From: Clostridia bacterium
GTDB lineage: Bacteria; Bacillota; Clostridia; Christensenellales; CAG-138
Direction of reading: 5' to 3'
Length of the DNA stretch: 64,000 nt
Assembly (NCBI GenBank): GCA_017509785.1
Contig: JAFWOT010000028.1
Coordinates: 1-64,000, forward strand
Below the pieces are notes generated by a model. It had not been told where the DNA came from. It saw only the letters and a program-made list of their open reading frames with translations, and made no database searches. Of this stretch, positions 28,636-37,070 are shown one piece after another. Every line of letters starts with the position of its first letter. Within the stretch, counting starts at the first letter, position 1. The translations under genes and the position numbers were made by a program.

Positions 28636-29436
28636 TCACTTCCACGATCTCATCCACTCATGCTCCTGCTCTGCCTCGGCGATGCTCAAGGCGGTCTCGA
28701 CGCCGGAGCGGAGCGGCGCCTCATAGATGCAGGCCATGAGGAGCGCGGGTCTGTCACGATAGTCCTGCGAGAGCACGGAGCGAATGGCCGTGTCGAGCGC
28801 ATCGACGTCCAGCTCACGAAGCCTGTACCTCACCTGCGCCCTCGGGACGGAACGCCCCTTGTAGCGGAAGCTCTCCGAAAACCAGAGCTCGGTTATCGCA
28901 AGCTCCAGCGCCTTTCCCATGCCGCCCTCCGCGTAGATGTTTCTCAGGTCGAGCCGATCCAAAAGAAGTCTCAGCTCCGCGTCGCCGAGGGGATCCTCCC
29001 ACGCCTGCGGAACCGCGGCGGGTGCCGCGGCGGGAACGGATCCCGGAGCCGGCTCCGGCGCGGCCTTCGAGATCGGCGAAGGCTCCTTCGCATTCGCATT
29101 CGCATTCTCCTTCGCATTCTCCTTCGGCTCATACCCCTCCGGCAGGCCGCGGCTCGTCAGGAGAGTGTACACGTTGCTCCTTTGAACGACGCCTTTCTTC
29201 CCCTTCTCGATCCTCTCGCGGGAGGTCAGTAGCCCTCTCGTCTTCAGCTCGCCGATGGCCTTCCTCGCCGTGTTTTTGCAGACAGAGCACTCCGACGCGA
29301 TCCTCCCGATCGAGGGGAAGCACTCCCCCGCCCTGTTCGCGCAGTAGCTCAGGTACGCAAGAACCGTTTTTGCGGAGCAGCTCAGCCCCTTATCCCATAC
29401 GTCTGTCGATAAATAGAATTCCTTTCTTTTGCTCAA
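28636..29436 (-). CDS. Winged-helix DNA-binding protein, replication-initiator/HTH_36-like
   Basis: The 266-residue protein has an N-terminal winged helix (residues about 15-95: KTVLAYLSYCANRAGECFPS, then a recognition helix in CSVCKNTARKAIGELKTRGLL), the HTH_36 type often seen in plasmid or phage replication-initiator-like proteins. A low-complexity linker of Glu-Asn-Ala-Lys repeats, caused by a GAATGC-type hexamer repeat (29089-29130), leads to a C-terminal helical domain. Start TTG 29436 follows AAAGG by about 10 nt. It has a consensus promoter, with three 17-bp palindromic sites just downstream that look like operators for itself. Function unknown; possibly a domesticated mobile-element gene. 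Confidence 0.7.
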   Translation of the reverse strand: MSKRKEFYLSTDVWDKGLSCSAKTVLAYLSYCANRAGECFPSIGRIASECSVCKNTARKAIGELKTRGLLTSRERIEKGKKGVVQRSNVYTLLTSRGLPEGYEPKENAKENANANAKEPSPISKAAPEPAPGSVPAAAPAAVPQAWEDPLGDAELRLLLDRLDLRNIYAEGGMGKALELAITELWFSESFRYKGRSVPRAQVRYRLRELDVDALDTAIRSVLSQDYRDRPALLMACIYEAPLRSGVETALSIAEAEQEHEWMRSWK

Positions 29437-29513
29437 TTCGTTCTTTCCTTTCAGCGCCTATGTCGATCGAGCGAAGCGAGATCGACATGCGTTTATCTTC
29501 TTTTAGTTTATAG

Positions 29514-29570
29514 GGTTCATCTGATGCACCACCCCCGGTTCATCTGATGCACCGGTTCAAATTTTGAACC
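29514..29570 (-). promoter_or_regulatory. Array of three 17-bp palindromic operator-like sites
   Basis: GGTTCATCTGATGCACC occurs at 29514-29530 and 29537-29553, and GGTTCAAATTTTGAACC, a perfect palindrome, at 29554-29570. The first two are imperfect palindromes sharing the GGTTCA half-site. All lie within 65 bp downstream of the -10 box of the HTH gene, covering its likely transcription start. A further inverted repeat (ATGTCGATC...GATCGACAT) is at 29460-29488. Confidence 0.7.
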
Positions 29571-29576
29571 ACCCCT

Positions 29577-29605
29577 ATTATAGCACATTCGTTCGCTTTT
29601 GTCAA
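29577..29605 (-). promoter_or_regulatory. Consensus sigma-A promoter of the HTH gene
   Basis: On the minus strand TTGACA, a 17-bp spacer, then TATAAT: all twelve consensus bases match. Confidence 0.92.
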
Positions 29606-29607
29606 TC

Positions 29608-29631
29608 AAAAAAAGCCGCGTGTGCGGCTTT
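29608..29631 (-). terminator. Rho-independent terminator of the MBOAT operon
   Basis: On the minus strand AAAGCCGC, loop ACAC, GCGGCTTT, then TTTT. The next gene's -35 box starts two bases past the T-run. Confidence 0.88.
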
Positions 29632-29644
29632 AGTTTGTTTGGGT

Positions 29645-31129
29645 TCAGAACCTGAAATAGATGAACGGGTTATACCCGCTTGCGACGAGCGAGGCGATGC
29701 AGAACACGAGCGCGATGAGCACGAGGCCGATATCGGCGTACTCCGCCCAGGCCTTCCCGTCGAACTTATGGCGGATATTGGCGGCCAACGGGGTCGAAGC
29801 TATGCAGGCGACGACGAGCAGCGGCAGGTAGGAGAGCGTGAGCGTGAGCGCGTCATGCGAGATGAGGCCGCCCCCGCCTCCCCCGAACATGGAGCCGAGG
29901 AACCCGAAGAGCTGCGGGAGGTTCGTGAAATCGAAGAGCATCCAGCCGAAAGAGGCGACGAGCAGCGAATAGATATGCCGCAGGGCCTTGGGCCATTTCT
30001 TCAGCCATTTGCCGAGGAAGAGCTTCTCCATAACGACGAAGAACCCGTGCCATATGCCCCAGAGGACGAAGTTCCAACTCGCCCCGTGCCAGAGGCCGGT
30101 GAGCGCCCAGACTATGGAGAGGTTCAGTATCTGGCGGCCGAGGCCGCGGCGGTTGCCGCCGAGGGGGATATAGACGTACTCGCGGAACCACGTGCCGAGG
30201 GAGATATGCCAGCGGCGCCAGAATTCGGTGTTCGACTGGGAAATATAGGGGTAATCGAAGTTCTTGAGGAACTCGAACCCGAACATCCGCCCGAGGCCTA
30301 TCGCCATATCGGAATAGCCCGCGAAATCGAAGTAGATCTGGAGCGTATACGCGAGCATCCCGACCCACGAGCCGAGCGCGCCGTTGCCCATCGAATCGGC
30401 GCGGAGCTGATTCCACAGCACGGCGACCTGATTGGCGATGAGTATCTTCTTCGCGAGGCCGATGACGAACAGCTTTATGCCCGAGGCGAACTGCTCCGCG
30501 GATTCGCGCCTGCCCTGCATCTGATCCTCTATATCTTTGTAGCGGACGATGGGCCCCGCTATGAGCTGCGGGAAGAGCGCGACGTAAGTGCCGAATATCA
30601 TCGGGTTCTTCTGCACCCCGGTATCCCCGCGGTAGACGTCTATGACGTAGCTCATCGCCTGGAAGGTGTAGAACGAGATGCCTATGGGGAGCATCCCCTC
30701 CAGGCCGACCTTGTAGTTCCGCAGGGCGGGGATGAAAGTGCCCATCGCGTTATAGAGCGCCTGCTTGGCGATGGGGGTCTCCATCGAGCGGAGGGAGGGC
30801 ACGAACGCCTTTAAGGTATCGAAAACGAGCGGCGTATACTTGAACACGCCGAGCATCAGCAGGTTCAGTATGACGGCGACTATCAGGGTCGCCTTCTTGG
30901 CGCCGGGCCTGTTAAGGCGCGTGTACTTGCCTATGAGGAGGCCCGCTCCGTAGTTCATGAATATCGAGAGTATCATCAATATCACGAACACGGGCTCGCC
31001 CCAGGCGTAGAAGAAGAGGCTTGCTATGCAGAGGATTATATTCCGATAAAGCCTGTTGGGCACCGCGTAGTAGAGCAGCAGCACAACAGGCAGGAATATT
31101 GCTAAGAACAGTAAGCTCGAGAAAACCAT
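29645..31129 (-). CDS. MBOAT family O-acyltransferase (AlgI/DltB-like)
   Basis: The 494-residue protein has about eleven helices. Family motifs are FPQLIAGPIVRYKDI, YFDFAGYSDMAIGLGRMFG, NTEFWRRWHISLGTWFREYVY and the catalytic-His region GLWHGASWNFVLWG. MBOAT enzymes of this group move acyl (usually acetyl) groups across the membrane onto extracellular polymers, working with an SGNH-type partner outside. It overlaps the DUF4358 gene by 4 bp and follows an SGNH lipoprotein gene, so the three probably form a surface polysaccharide O-acetylation unit. The acceptor is unknown. Confidence 0.9.
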   Translation of the reverse strand: MVFSSLLFLAIFLPVVLLLYYAVPNRLYRNIILCIASLFFYAWGEPVFVILMILSIFMNYGAGLLIGKYTRLNRPGAKKATLIVAVILNLLMLGVFKYTPLVFDTLKAFVPSLRSMETPIAKQALYNAMGTFIPALRNYKVGLEGMLPIGISFYTFQAMSYVIDVYRGDTGVQKNPMIFGTYVALFPQLIAGPIVRYKDIEDQMQGRRESAEQFASGIKLFVIGLAKKILIANQVAVLWNQLRADSMGNGALGSWVGMLAYTLQIYFDFAGYSDMAIGLGRMFGFEFLKNFDYPYISQSNTEFWRRWHISLGTWFREYVYIPLGGNRRGLGRQILNLSIVWALTGLWHGASWNFVLWGIWHGFFVVMEKLFLGKWLKKWPKALRHIYSLLVASFGWMLFDFTNLPQLFGFLGSMFGGGGGGLISHDALTLTLSYLPLLVVACIASTPLAANIRHKFDGKAWAEYADIGLVLIALVFCIASLVASGYNPFIYFRF

Positions 31130-31605
31130 CAGCCGATCTCGTTCCTCAGGACTTCCATCATCGCGGAGCTGTTCCCGCCGACGCAGAAGTAGACCCAGTT
31201 ACCGACGGTGACGACCTCGGCAGCCTTGAGCTTGGCGGCCTCATCGGGGGAATAGGTCTCGGCAACGGAGAGCTGACGGGCGATCCTGTCCTTCATTATC
31301 TGCGCGAGGGCGGCGGCATAAGCCTCGTCATTGAGATTGAATATGCCGACCTCATCCGCGTTGAGGGACGGATTCTCGGACATATACCACGCGAACTCGC
31401 CGAGCTTGGCGGAGTCGATGCCGTAAACGTCGGCAAGATCCGAAGCGGGGACGGGAGTCATCGCGCCGAGGCCGCCGGCCTCGGAAACGGCGGCGTAGAT
31501 CTCGCTTGCGGACTTCGTGACCTTATTGGGCTCCTTGCCGGTGCAGGCGCAGGCGAGGACGAGCACGAGGACGGTGACTGTGATGAGGCTGATGAGCTTT
31601 TTCAT
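31129..31605 (-). CDS. DUF4358 lipoprotein
   Basis: The 158-residue lipoprotein has a signal peptide (KKLISLITVTVLVLVLACAC; Cys about residue 19 or 21 is the likely lipidation site) and a DUF4358 domain (YGIDSAKLGEFAWYMSENPS...NWVYFCVGGNS). DUF4358 has no known activity but is often encoded beside MBOAT and SGNH genes in Clostridia, as here. ATG 31605 follows AAGGAG by 8 nt. Gaps of 21 bp (upstream) and a 4-bp overlap (downstream) make it the middle gene of the operon. Confidence 0.82.
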   Translation of the reverse strand: MKKLISLITVTVLVLVLACACTGKEPNKVTKSASEIYAAVSEAGGLGAMTPVPASDLADVYGIDSAKLGEFAWYMSENPSLNADEVGIFNLNDEAYAAALAQIMKDRIARQLSVAETYSPDEAAKLKAAEVVTVGNWVYFCVGGNSSAMMEVLRNEIG

Positions 31606-31626
31606 GGGATCTCTCCTTATTGAAAA

Positions 31627-32574
31627 TTATTTCGTGATGTCACGCGCGGCGACGGCGCGAAGTATCTCCGCCCAGACCTTATAGGCGGCGGTGGTCTGAT
31701 GGACGTAATTGTCGGAGCAGAACTCGGCCTTGAGGTAGCCGTCCGGCCCGACGAGGTGGCTCGCTATATCGACGAAGGAATAGCCCTTCTCATCGCAGAG
31801 GCCGCGAAGGAGGCCGTTGAGCTTCCTGAGGTTCTCGTTCGTCAGGGCCTTCATGTTGGAATCGTCGATGAGGTACATCGCGCTGATGAGGTAGATCTGC
31901 GCATCGGGGGATCCCTTCCTGATGTTGTCGCAGAGGGTGCGGAAGTTTTCCGCCGTGCCCTCCACGCCGTAGATGGCGACGTCATTGAGGCCGAAGCAGA
32001 TGAAGACCTTCTTCGCGCCCATCATCTTTATGGAATCCCAAAGGAGGCGCTGCTGCCCCTGATAGAGGGGGTGCAGGCTGCTGTCGGAGACCGGCTCCAG
32101 CGCGTGGCCCGCGCCGTAGCTGCCCTCGCAGAGGAAGTGCGTGGGGCCGAAGAACGCCGGGTTGGAGGCAAGCATGGAGTTGTTGTAGTTCTTCCAGCCG
32201 AGCATTATGGAATCGCCGACGAAAACGGCGTCGGCGAACCAGGCCTCGGCGTCCGCCTCGGAAACCCCGCAGAGGTCGAGCGGCATGGTGTTGAGGTAGA
32301 GCACCTGCCCCGCGGGCAGGCCGGGCTCCGCCGTGGGGCCGGGAACGGCCGTGGGTTCGGCGGACGACTCGTCGGAGGGCGACTCGGAGGGGAACTCCGT
32401 CGCCTCCTCCGTCATGACGGGCTCATCGGAAAGGACGGGCTCATCGGAGAGCATGGCCTCCTGCGTGGGGACCGCGGTGTTCGTTCCGATATCTATTATC
32501 TCCGGGCTGCCGCTGCAGGCGCAGGCAAGCGCCGCGAGCAGCGCCGCGAATACTATGCAGAGCGCTTTTTTCAT
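31627..32574 (-). CDS. SGNH/GDSL-family lipoprotein
   Basis: The 315-residue protein has a lipoprotein signal (ALLAALACACSG), a Ser/Glu/Thr/Pro-rich spacer (25-85) and an SGNH hydrolase domain beginning FVGDSIMLGW (block I Ser), with the block III Asn in FGLNDVAIYG and a C-terminal His candidate in NYVHQTTAAY. I reject an upstream frame extension to 32607; ATG 32574 has AGGAG about 10 nt before it. It probably transfers or removes acetyl groups outside the membrane together with the MBOAT protein. First gene of the operon; promoter 32623-32651. Confidence 0.85.
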   Translation of the reverse strand: MKKALCIVFAALLAALACACSGSPEIIDIGTNTAVPTQEAMLSDEPVLSDEPVMTEEATEFPSESPSDESSAEPTAVPGPTAEPGLPAGQVLYLNTMPLDLCGVSEADAEAWFADAVFVGDSIMLGWKNYNNSMLASNPAFFGPTHFLCEGSYGAGHALEPVSDSSLHPLYQGQQRLLWDSIKMMGAKKVFICFGLNDVAIYGVEGTAENFRTLCDNIRKGSPDAQIYLISAMYLIDDSNMKALTNENLRKLNGLLRGLCDEKGYSFVDIASHLVGPDGYLKAEFCSDNYVHQTTAAYKVWAEILRAVAARDITK

Positions 32575-32622
32575 CTGACAAATACTCCTCTCGTAAAATG
32601 GCCGCATAGCGAACCAATTAAC

Positions 32623-32651
32623 ATTTTAACACAAGAAGACCCCGTTGTCAA
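32623..32651 (-). promoter_or_regulatory. Sigma-A promoter of the SGNH-DUF4358-MBOAT operon
   Basis: On the minus strand TTGACA, a 17-bp spacer, then TAAAAT. Confidence 0.82.
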
Positions 32652-32682
32652 ACCAAACGGGGGCTTCGGGCGAATATAAAAT

Positions 32683-32710
32683 GCCCCCGCGAGGCTTCTT
32701 CCGCGGGGGC
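32683..32710 (-). terminator. Terminator-like hairpin after the peroxiredoxin gene
   Basis: GCCCCCGCG and CGCGGGGGC form a stem with a 10-nt loop. On the minus strand it is followed by ATTTTAT, a modest T-run. The plus-strand side has CGG then TTTTTT, so it could act in both directions. Confidence 0.7.
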
Positions 32711-32725
32711 CGGTTTTTTCGTTTA

Positions 32726-33175
32726 TCAAAGCATTTCGAGCATCTCTGCGGGGTTCTCCTTCGCCTTTACGGAGCCGAGAGCCCTTATTATGACGCCATC
32801 TTCATCTATGAGGTAGGTGGTTCGGGCGACGCTGCGGGCGGGCTTATCGTCCTTCGGGGGCTTCAGCGCGCCGTAGGCGGACGCGGCCTCGAGCTTCCCG
32901 TCGGAGAGCAGAATGAAGGGCAGGCCGTACTTCTCCTCGAAACGCTTATGCGAGGCGACGCTGTCGCGGCTGACGCCAATGACGACGGCGCCCTTCTCCG
33001 AGAACTGCGGATAGAGATCGCGGAAGCCGCAGGCCTGGCTCGTGCAGCCGCTCGTCATGTCCTTCGGGTAGAAATAGAGTATCACCCTTCTTCCCCGGTG
33101 ATCGGAGAGGCGGCGCAGGACGCCGTTCTGATCGGGGAGGGCGATCTCCGGGGCTTTTGTTCCGACTTCGAGCAT
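32726..33175 (-). CDS. bcp: Thioredoxin-dependent peroxiredoxin, Bcp/PrxQ type
   Basis: The 149-residue protein has the peroxidatic Cys44 and resolving Cys49 five residues apart (TSGCTSQACGF), the PrxQ/Bcp arrangement, in a thioredoxin fold (VILYFYPKDM, VIGVSRDSVASHKRFEEKY). It reduces peroxides using thioredoxin. ATG 33175 follows GAGGT by 5 nt; the longer frame runs into the upstream gene. It is 8 bp downstream of the MBL-rubredoxin gene, so the pair looks like an oxidative-stress operon of an anaerobe. Confidence 0.9.
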   Translation of the reverse strand: MLEVGTKAPEIALPDQNGVLRRLSDHRGRRVILYFYPKDMTSGCTSQACGFRDLYPQFSEKGAVVIGVSRDSVASHKRFEEKYGLPFILLSDGKLEAASAYGALKPPKDDKPARSVARTTYLIDEDGVIIRALGSVKAKENPAEMLEML

Positions 33176-33183
33176 TGCGCACC

Positions 33184-34125
33184 TCACGCCCTGTTGAATT
33201 TTTCCTTCGGCCGGCGGCAGCGGGGGCAGAGCCAATCCTCGGGAAGATCCGCGAAGGGGACGCCGTCGTGCTCGGCGGGATCGTAGACGTAGCCGCAGAC
33301 GGAGCAGACGTACCTGCCGGTCGCCTCACCGGCAGCAAAATCGAACTCCTCGAAGACCGTCTCGACGGGGGAATCGAGATCCATGACGCGCTTTGCCTCG
33401 AGGTTCTCATACCCCTGCGGGGTGTGGGTGCCGCAGTAGACCGTGGGGTTATTGCGGACGAACTCGCGCACGCGGTCGAGAGTCTCGCGCGCGGCGGGCA
33501 GATCCTCGAAAACGACGGAGAGCTTATTCTCATAGAGCGCCTCGTCGACGTACGTGATATCGCCGTGGAACATGTAGTAAAGGCCGCCGTCCTCCGCCAC
33601 GACAATGCTGTTGCCGTTCGTGTGGCCCTTCGCCCTTATCATACAGACGCCCTCGACTATCCTCTGGCAGGCGGGGAAATTGTGATACGGCCCGTCCGTG
33701 AAGGCGACGGGGACTATATTGGGGAGACCCTTCAGCTCCTCGGCGGAGAGCTCCTCCTCGTTGACGAATATCTTCGCGTTGGGGAAGGACTTCAATTCGC
33801 CGGAATGATCCGCGTGCTTGTGGGTGAGGATTATCTTCGTCACGCACTCGGGCGTATAGCCGAGGGCCGCGAGCGCCTCCATATAGGGGCGGATATCCCT
33901 GCCGGTATAGGCGGGGGTGGTCTCATCGGGATGCTCCTCCGGGGTGCCGGCGGGCAGGCCCGTATCGATAAGGATCACCTCGCCGCCGGTCTCGATGACG
34001 TAATTCTGCAGGCTGCCGCGATAGCGGATATTGATATCGAACGCCGCAGGGCCCTCCTCGCCGCCGAAGGCGAAGGGCTGCGAATAGAAGCCGTGTTCCC
34101 TGAATTTGACTGCTTTGATCTCCAT
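33184..34125 (-). CDS. MBL-fold metallohydrolase fused to rubredoxin
   Basis: The 313-residue protein has an N-terminal metallo-beta-lactamase fold with THKHADH (His102, His104, Asp106, His107) and a further metal-ligand region ([11 protein letters not shown]), and a C-terminal rubredoxin domain (about 270-313) with CSVCGYVYD and [11 protein letters not shown] proteins with rubredoxin partners often act in oxygen or peroxide reduction, but those usually carry flavodoxin and diiron ligands, whereas the MBL part here resembles lactonase-like hydrolases. I infer a redox role from the rubredoxin and the downstream peroxiredoxin gene. The ATG follows AAGGAG. Confidence 0.85.
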   Translation of the reverse strand: MEIKAVKFREHGFYSQPFAFGGEEGPAAFDINIRYRGSLQNYVIETGGEVILIDTGLPAGTPEEHPDETTPAYTGRDIRPYMEALAALGYTPECVTKIILTHKHADHSGELKSFPNAKIFVNEEELSAEELKGLPNIVPVAFTDGPYHNFPACQRIVEGVCMIRAKGHTNGNSIVVAEDGGLYYMFHGDITYVDEALYENKLSVVFEDLPAARETLDRVREFVRNNPTVYCGTHTPQGYENLEAKRVMDLDSPVETVFEEFDFAAGEATGRYVCSVCGYVYDPAEHDGVPFADLPEDWLCPRCRRPKEKFNRA

Positions 34126-34145
34126 TTCGTTTCTCCTTCTCCGAT

Positions 34146-34173
34146 TATAAACGGCGCCCCCGAAGGGAGCGCC
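34146..34173 (-). terminator. Terminator of the flippase-glycosyltransferase gene
   Basis: On the minus strand GGCGC-T-CCC, loop TTC, GGGGGCGCC, then GTTTATAAT. The T-run is short. The TATAAT in the tail could also serve as a weak -10 for the downstream gene, although no -35 is seen. Confidence 0.65.
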
Positions 34174-34185
34174 GAAAAGCCTTGT

Positions 34186-36426
34186 TCATTCCGCGAATAC
34201 GTTTTTGATCATGTCGATATGCCCCTCGCGCGAGCAGGTCCTGTACGCGGTGACCGCTCTGCCGATTATCTCATCCCAATCTATGGGGATGGTCTTTTTC
34301 GCCTTCTCGCCGACGGCGCGGATATCGCCCTTTGCAAACGCGGCGCGTATCCTTTCCGCCATGGCCTCGGGGGTGGGCTCAGCCGTGTAGCCGTTGACGC
34401 CGTCCTCCACCACCTCGGCAGCGTTGGAGCCCTCTGTCAGGAGAGCGGGCAGCCCGGCGGCCGCCGCCTCCCTCAGAACGAGGGGAGCGTTATCGTACTT
34501 CGATGGGAAAAAAAACAGATCGGCGTCGAGATACAGCCCGAAGAGCTGTTCGCGGCTGACTATCTTGCCGACGAATCTGACCTTGTTGTCAAGCCCGAGC
34601 TTGTGCGCGTAGGCCTTTATATCGTTCTCGTTATAGCCCGTCCCGGCGAGGACGAGGAAATAATCCGGCGCGTCGTTTTCAAGGAGCTTCACTGTATCGA
34701 GTATGAGCTTCAGATCCTTCTGCCAGATCATCTGCCCGACGAAGAGCAGCCCCCTGTTCCCGCGCGGGAGATGGAACCTTTCCGCCGAGCCGCCGCGGAT
34801 CACGTTTATGAGATCCGGTATCTCGGAGCGCTCGATCCCGTTTTCCATCACGTAGATCTCGCCGTTGTAGCCATAGGTGCGGAGCGTCTGCGCCGTCATT
34901 CGGCTGCACGCCCAGACTATATCCGCGCGGTTGAAGAAATTGACGACGAAATCCACGAATATCTTCGCAAGGAGGCGCGAATGCGTCACGTTGAGGGCGT
35001 CGTCATAATACTTGCTGTGGAACGTGGCGACGACGGGGATGCGGTACTTCCTGCCGAGCTTCAGCGCGAGCCGTCCCGTGAAGAAGGGCGAATGCACGTG
35101 TATGACGTCGGGCGGGTCGTTCCTGAAGCGCTCCTTCAGTTCCCGCGTTGCCCTGCCCGTCGGGACGGAGAAGGCGAACCCGGGCAGATTGAAGGAGCCC
35201 GTCTCATAGTATTCGTACGGGAGCTCCTTATGGGGCTTCGTCTGTTTCGGGTAGACGACGAAGGCCTCATGCCCCATCCCCTTGAGGTGCCTCGCGTAGG
35301 CGTCGACCGTGCGGACGACCCCGTCCACGGCGGGATAATAGATATCGGTGAACAGCGCGACTTTAAGCGGCCCCTTCGCAGGCGGCGGCGTGAACCGCCT
35401 TACCCCGCGCTGCACCGTGCCCCTTGCTATTATAATGAGCCCGCAGACGAGCCACGAATAGTAGACGAGCAAGCGCCACGCGATCATCGCCCAGAAGAGC
35501 ATGCCCCCCTCCAGAGAGGAGAACACCGCGTAGAACGAGCCCTCCGCCGCGCCGGCGTTGCCGGGGGTGGGGATTATGGTGATGGCAGCGTAGATGTAAA
35601 CGACGAGCGAGAACGCAGTCCACCAATCGCCGCTGCCGCCGAACGCCCTCAGCATGAAGAAGGGGATCGAAAGTATCGCCGCCTGGTAGAGGAGCGAGAA
35701 GAACATCAGCTTCACGAGGACGAGCGGATGCTTCGCAAAGAGGCGTATGCACTCGATGTATTCGTCGATCCCGGCGAGCCATTTTTCACAGGTGGCGTCA
35801 ACGTCCTTGATAAGGCGGAGCTTTCCGCCGATCCTGACTATCCAGCGGACGAACGCGCGGAAGGGCTTCGGCGTGACGGCAAAGAGCACTATCGCAAGGG
35901 GGAGCAGCAGATACATCAGCAGCCCGACGTAGGCGGTATAATTAATGAGGGGAGCGAAGCGCAGTACGCGGCGGTTCGCGATGAACACGACCGCGCCCGC
36001 TATCACGAATGCGACCTGCTGCGTGAGGAAGCCCATGGCGGGGGCCGCGGCGCTCGTGCCCGAGGAATAGCCGCGCTTCTTCAGATAGTGGATCTGGAAG
36101 GGCTGACCGCCCGCTCCGAACGGGGTGACGTTATCATAATATTTGCCGATGAGCGCGCATTCGAGGGCGCCCCTTCTGTCGAACCTGCCCTCCGTCAGCA
36201 TGAGCATGCGGCGGTATTTGAGGTAATCCGCGAGCACGGCGACCCCGAAGCAGAGCACGCCGAGCAGCAGGAATATGAGCTTTATATCGGCAACGGAGAC
36301 CTCTTCGACCTCCTGCGACCCCGGCTTGAACTCCGAAAAGGCAATAAAGCCCACGATAAGCACGTTTATCGCAAGCGTTATAATGAGGCCTATTCGCCTC
36401 TTTTTGGTTTCCTTCTTCTGTTCCAA
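34186..36426 (-). CDS. Fusion of flippase-like (LPG synthase TM / UPF0104) domain and GT4 glycosyltransferase
   Basis: The 746-residue protein joins two parts. Residues about 10-335 are an eight-helix UPF0104/LPG_synthase_TM region (GAGGQPFQIHYLKKRG, TPGNAGAAEGSFYAVF). Residues about 355-746 form a GT-B, GT4 glycosyltransferase (KVALFTDIYYPAVDGVVRTV, HVHSPFFTGRLALKLGRKY, then FFPSKYDNAPLVLREAAAAG with the donor-binding Glu). GT4 enzymes starting like this include diacylglycerol glucosyltransferases, so a glycolipid or cell-surface product is likely. TTG 36426 is the start, with GGGGGAG about 11 nt upstream. It has its own promoter and terminator. Confidence 0.85.
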   Translation of the reverse strand: MEQKKETKKRRIGLIITLAINVLIVGFIAFSEFKPGSQEVEEVSVADIKLIFLLLGVLCFGVAVLADYLKYRRMLMLTEGRFDRRGALECALIGKYYDNVTPFGAGGQPFQIHYLKKRGYSSGTSAAAPAMGFLTQQVAFVIAGAVVFIANRRVLRFAPLINYTAYVGLLMYLLLPLAIVLFAVTPKPFRAFVRWIVRIGGKLRLIKDVDATCEKWLAGIDEYIECIRLFAKHPLVLVKLMFFSLLYQAAILSIPFFMLRAFGGSGDWWTAFSLVVYIYAAITIIPTPGNAGAAEGSFYAVFSSLEGGMLFWAMIAWRLLVYYSWLVCGLIIIARGTVQRGVRRFTPPPAKGPLKVALFTDIYYPAVDGVVRTVDAYARHLKGMGHEAFVVYPKQTKPHKELPYEYYETGSFNLPGFAFSVPTGRATRELKERFRNDPPDVIHVHSPFFTGRLALKLGRKYRIPVVATFHSKYYDDALNVTHSRLLAKIFVDFVVNFFNRADIVWACSRMTAQTLRTYGYNGEIYVMENGIERSEIPDLINVIRGGSAERFHLPRGNRGLLFVGQMIWQKDLKLILDTVKLLENDAPDYFLVLAGTGYNENDIKAYAHKLGLDNKVRFVGKIVSREQLFGLYLDADLFFFPSKYDNAPLVLREAAAAGLPALLTEGSNAAEVVEDGVNGYTAEPTPEAMAERIRAAFAKGDIRAVGEKAKKTIPIDWDEIIGRAVTAYRTCSREGHIDMIKNVFAE

Positions 36427-36460
36427 GAGCGGTCAAACTCCCCCTGATTTTATCTTTAAC

Positions 36461-36489
36461 ATTGTAGCACAATCGTGACGCTCTTGCAA
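36461..36489 (-). promoter_or_regulatory. Sigma-A promoter of the flippase-glycosyltransferase gene
   Basis: On the minus strand TTGCAA, a 17-bp spacer, then TACAAT. Confidence 0.8.
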
Positions 36490-36510
36490 GCCCGCGGGAG
36501 CGGAATTAAA

Positions 36511-36553
36511 AGAAAAAAAAGAAGCGCCCCCGCCTTTTGCGGCGAAAACGCTT
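36511..36553 (-). terminator. Rho-independent terminator
   Basis: On the minus strand AAGCG...CGCTT encloses a second stem (CGCCGC, loop AAAA, GGCGG), followed by CTTTTTTTTC. It lies about 29 bp past the stop of the 36582-37007 gene. Confidence 0.7.
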
Positions 36554-36581
36554 GAAAAAAACGTCTTAAAAAACCACTCTC

Positions 36582-37007
36582 TCACAGCTTTGAGGCGACC
36601 TTTTCGACCCACGCGGTGATGAAGGGGATCTCGATCGGCTCATGCTTTAAGGATTTGACCGCGGAGGTCACCTCGACCGCAAGCAGGGCGAACCAGAGTA
36701 TCAGCACCACGGCGGCGAACATCACCGTGCAGAACACGTAGAACACGCCGGCGGCGTGGGTGATCGCGCGGATGATGAGCCAGAGCACGACCGGCACGAA
36801 CATCAAAACGTCGAGCGCGACGCATACGACCCCCGTTTGAATGCAGGCGACGCGGGCCCTCGGCTCCCTTTCAATGAGGAAGAGAATTGCCGAAAGTATC
36901 GGGAAAACCAAGCAGCACCAGCCCGAGACCGCGCATATAAAATGCAGTATGGCCGCGAACGTGCTGCCCGTCATAAACGAAAAGAGTGTGCATCTTTCCT
37001 CTTCCAT
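36582..37007 (-). CDS. Small membrane protein, DUF4870-like
   Basis: The 141-residue protein has four hydrophobic segments (residues about 15-45, 55-75, 78-100, 95-118) and a short cytoplasmic end, VKSLKHEPIEIPFITAW, that resembles the end of DUF4870/Tic20-like proteins. No catalytic residues are apparent. ATG 37007 follows GGAGG by about 9 nt. It has its own promoter, which overlaps the end of the upstream gene, and its own terminator. Confidence 0.7.
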   Translation of the reverse strand: MEEERCTLFSFMTGSTFAAILHFICAVSGWCCLVFPILSAILFLIEREPRARVACIQTGVVCVALDVLMFVPVVLWLIIRAITHAAGVFYVFCTVMFAAVVLILWFALLAVEVTSAVKSLKHEPIEIPFITAWVEKVASKL

Positions 37008-37039
37008 ACGGCGAACCTCCTGTCAGCTTCTTACCCTTT

Positions 37040-37068
37040 ATTATACAACGGTTCCCGCGTTTTCGCAA
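37040..37068 (-). promoter_or_regulatory. Promoter of the DUF4870-like gene
   Basis: On the minus strand TTGCGA, a 17-bp spacer, then TATAAT. It lies immediately after the stop codon of the ProX-type gene. Confidence 0.72.
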
Positions 37069-37070
37069 CA

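Noticed and set aside
33157..36447. 1096-codon open frame on the plus strand
   Set aside because: It lies opposite the MBL-rubredoxin and flippase-glycosyltransferase genes, whose motifs are clear. Long antisense frames are a by-product of the GC-rich codon use here.
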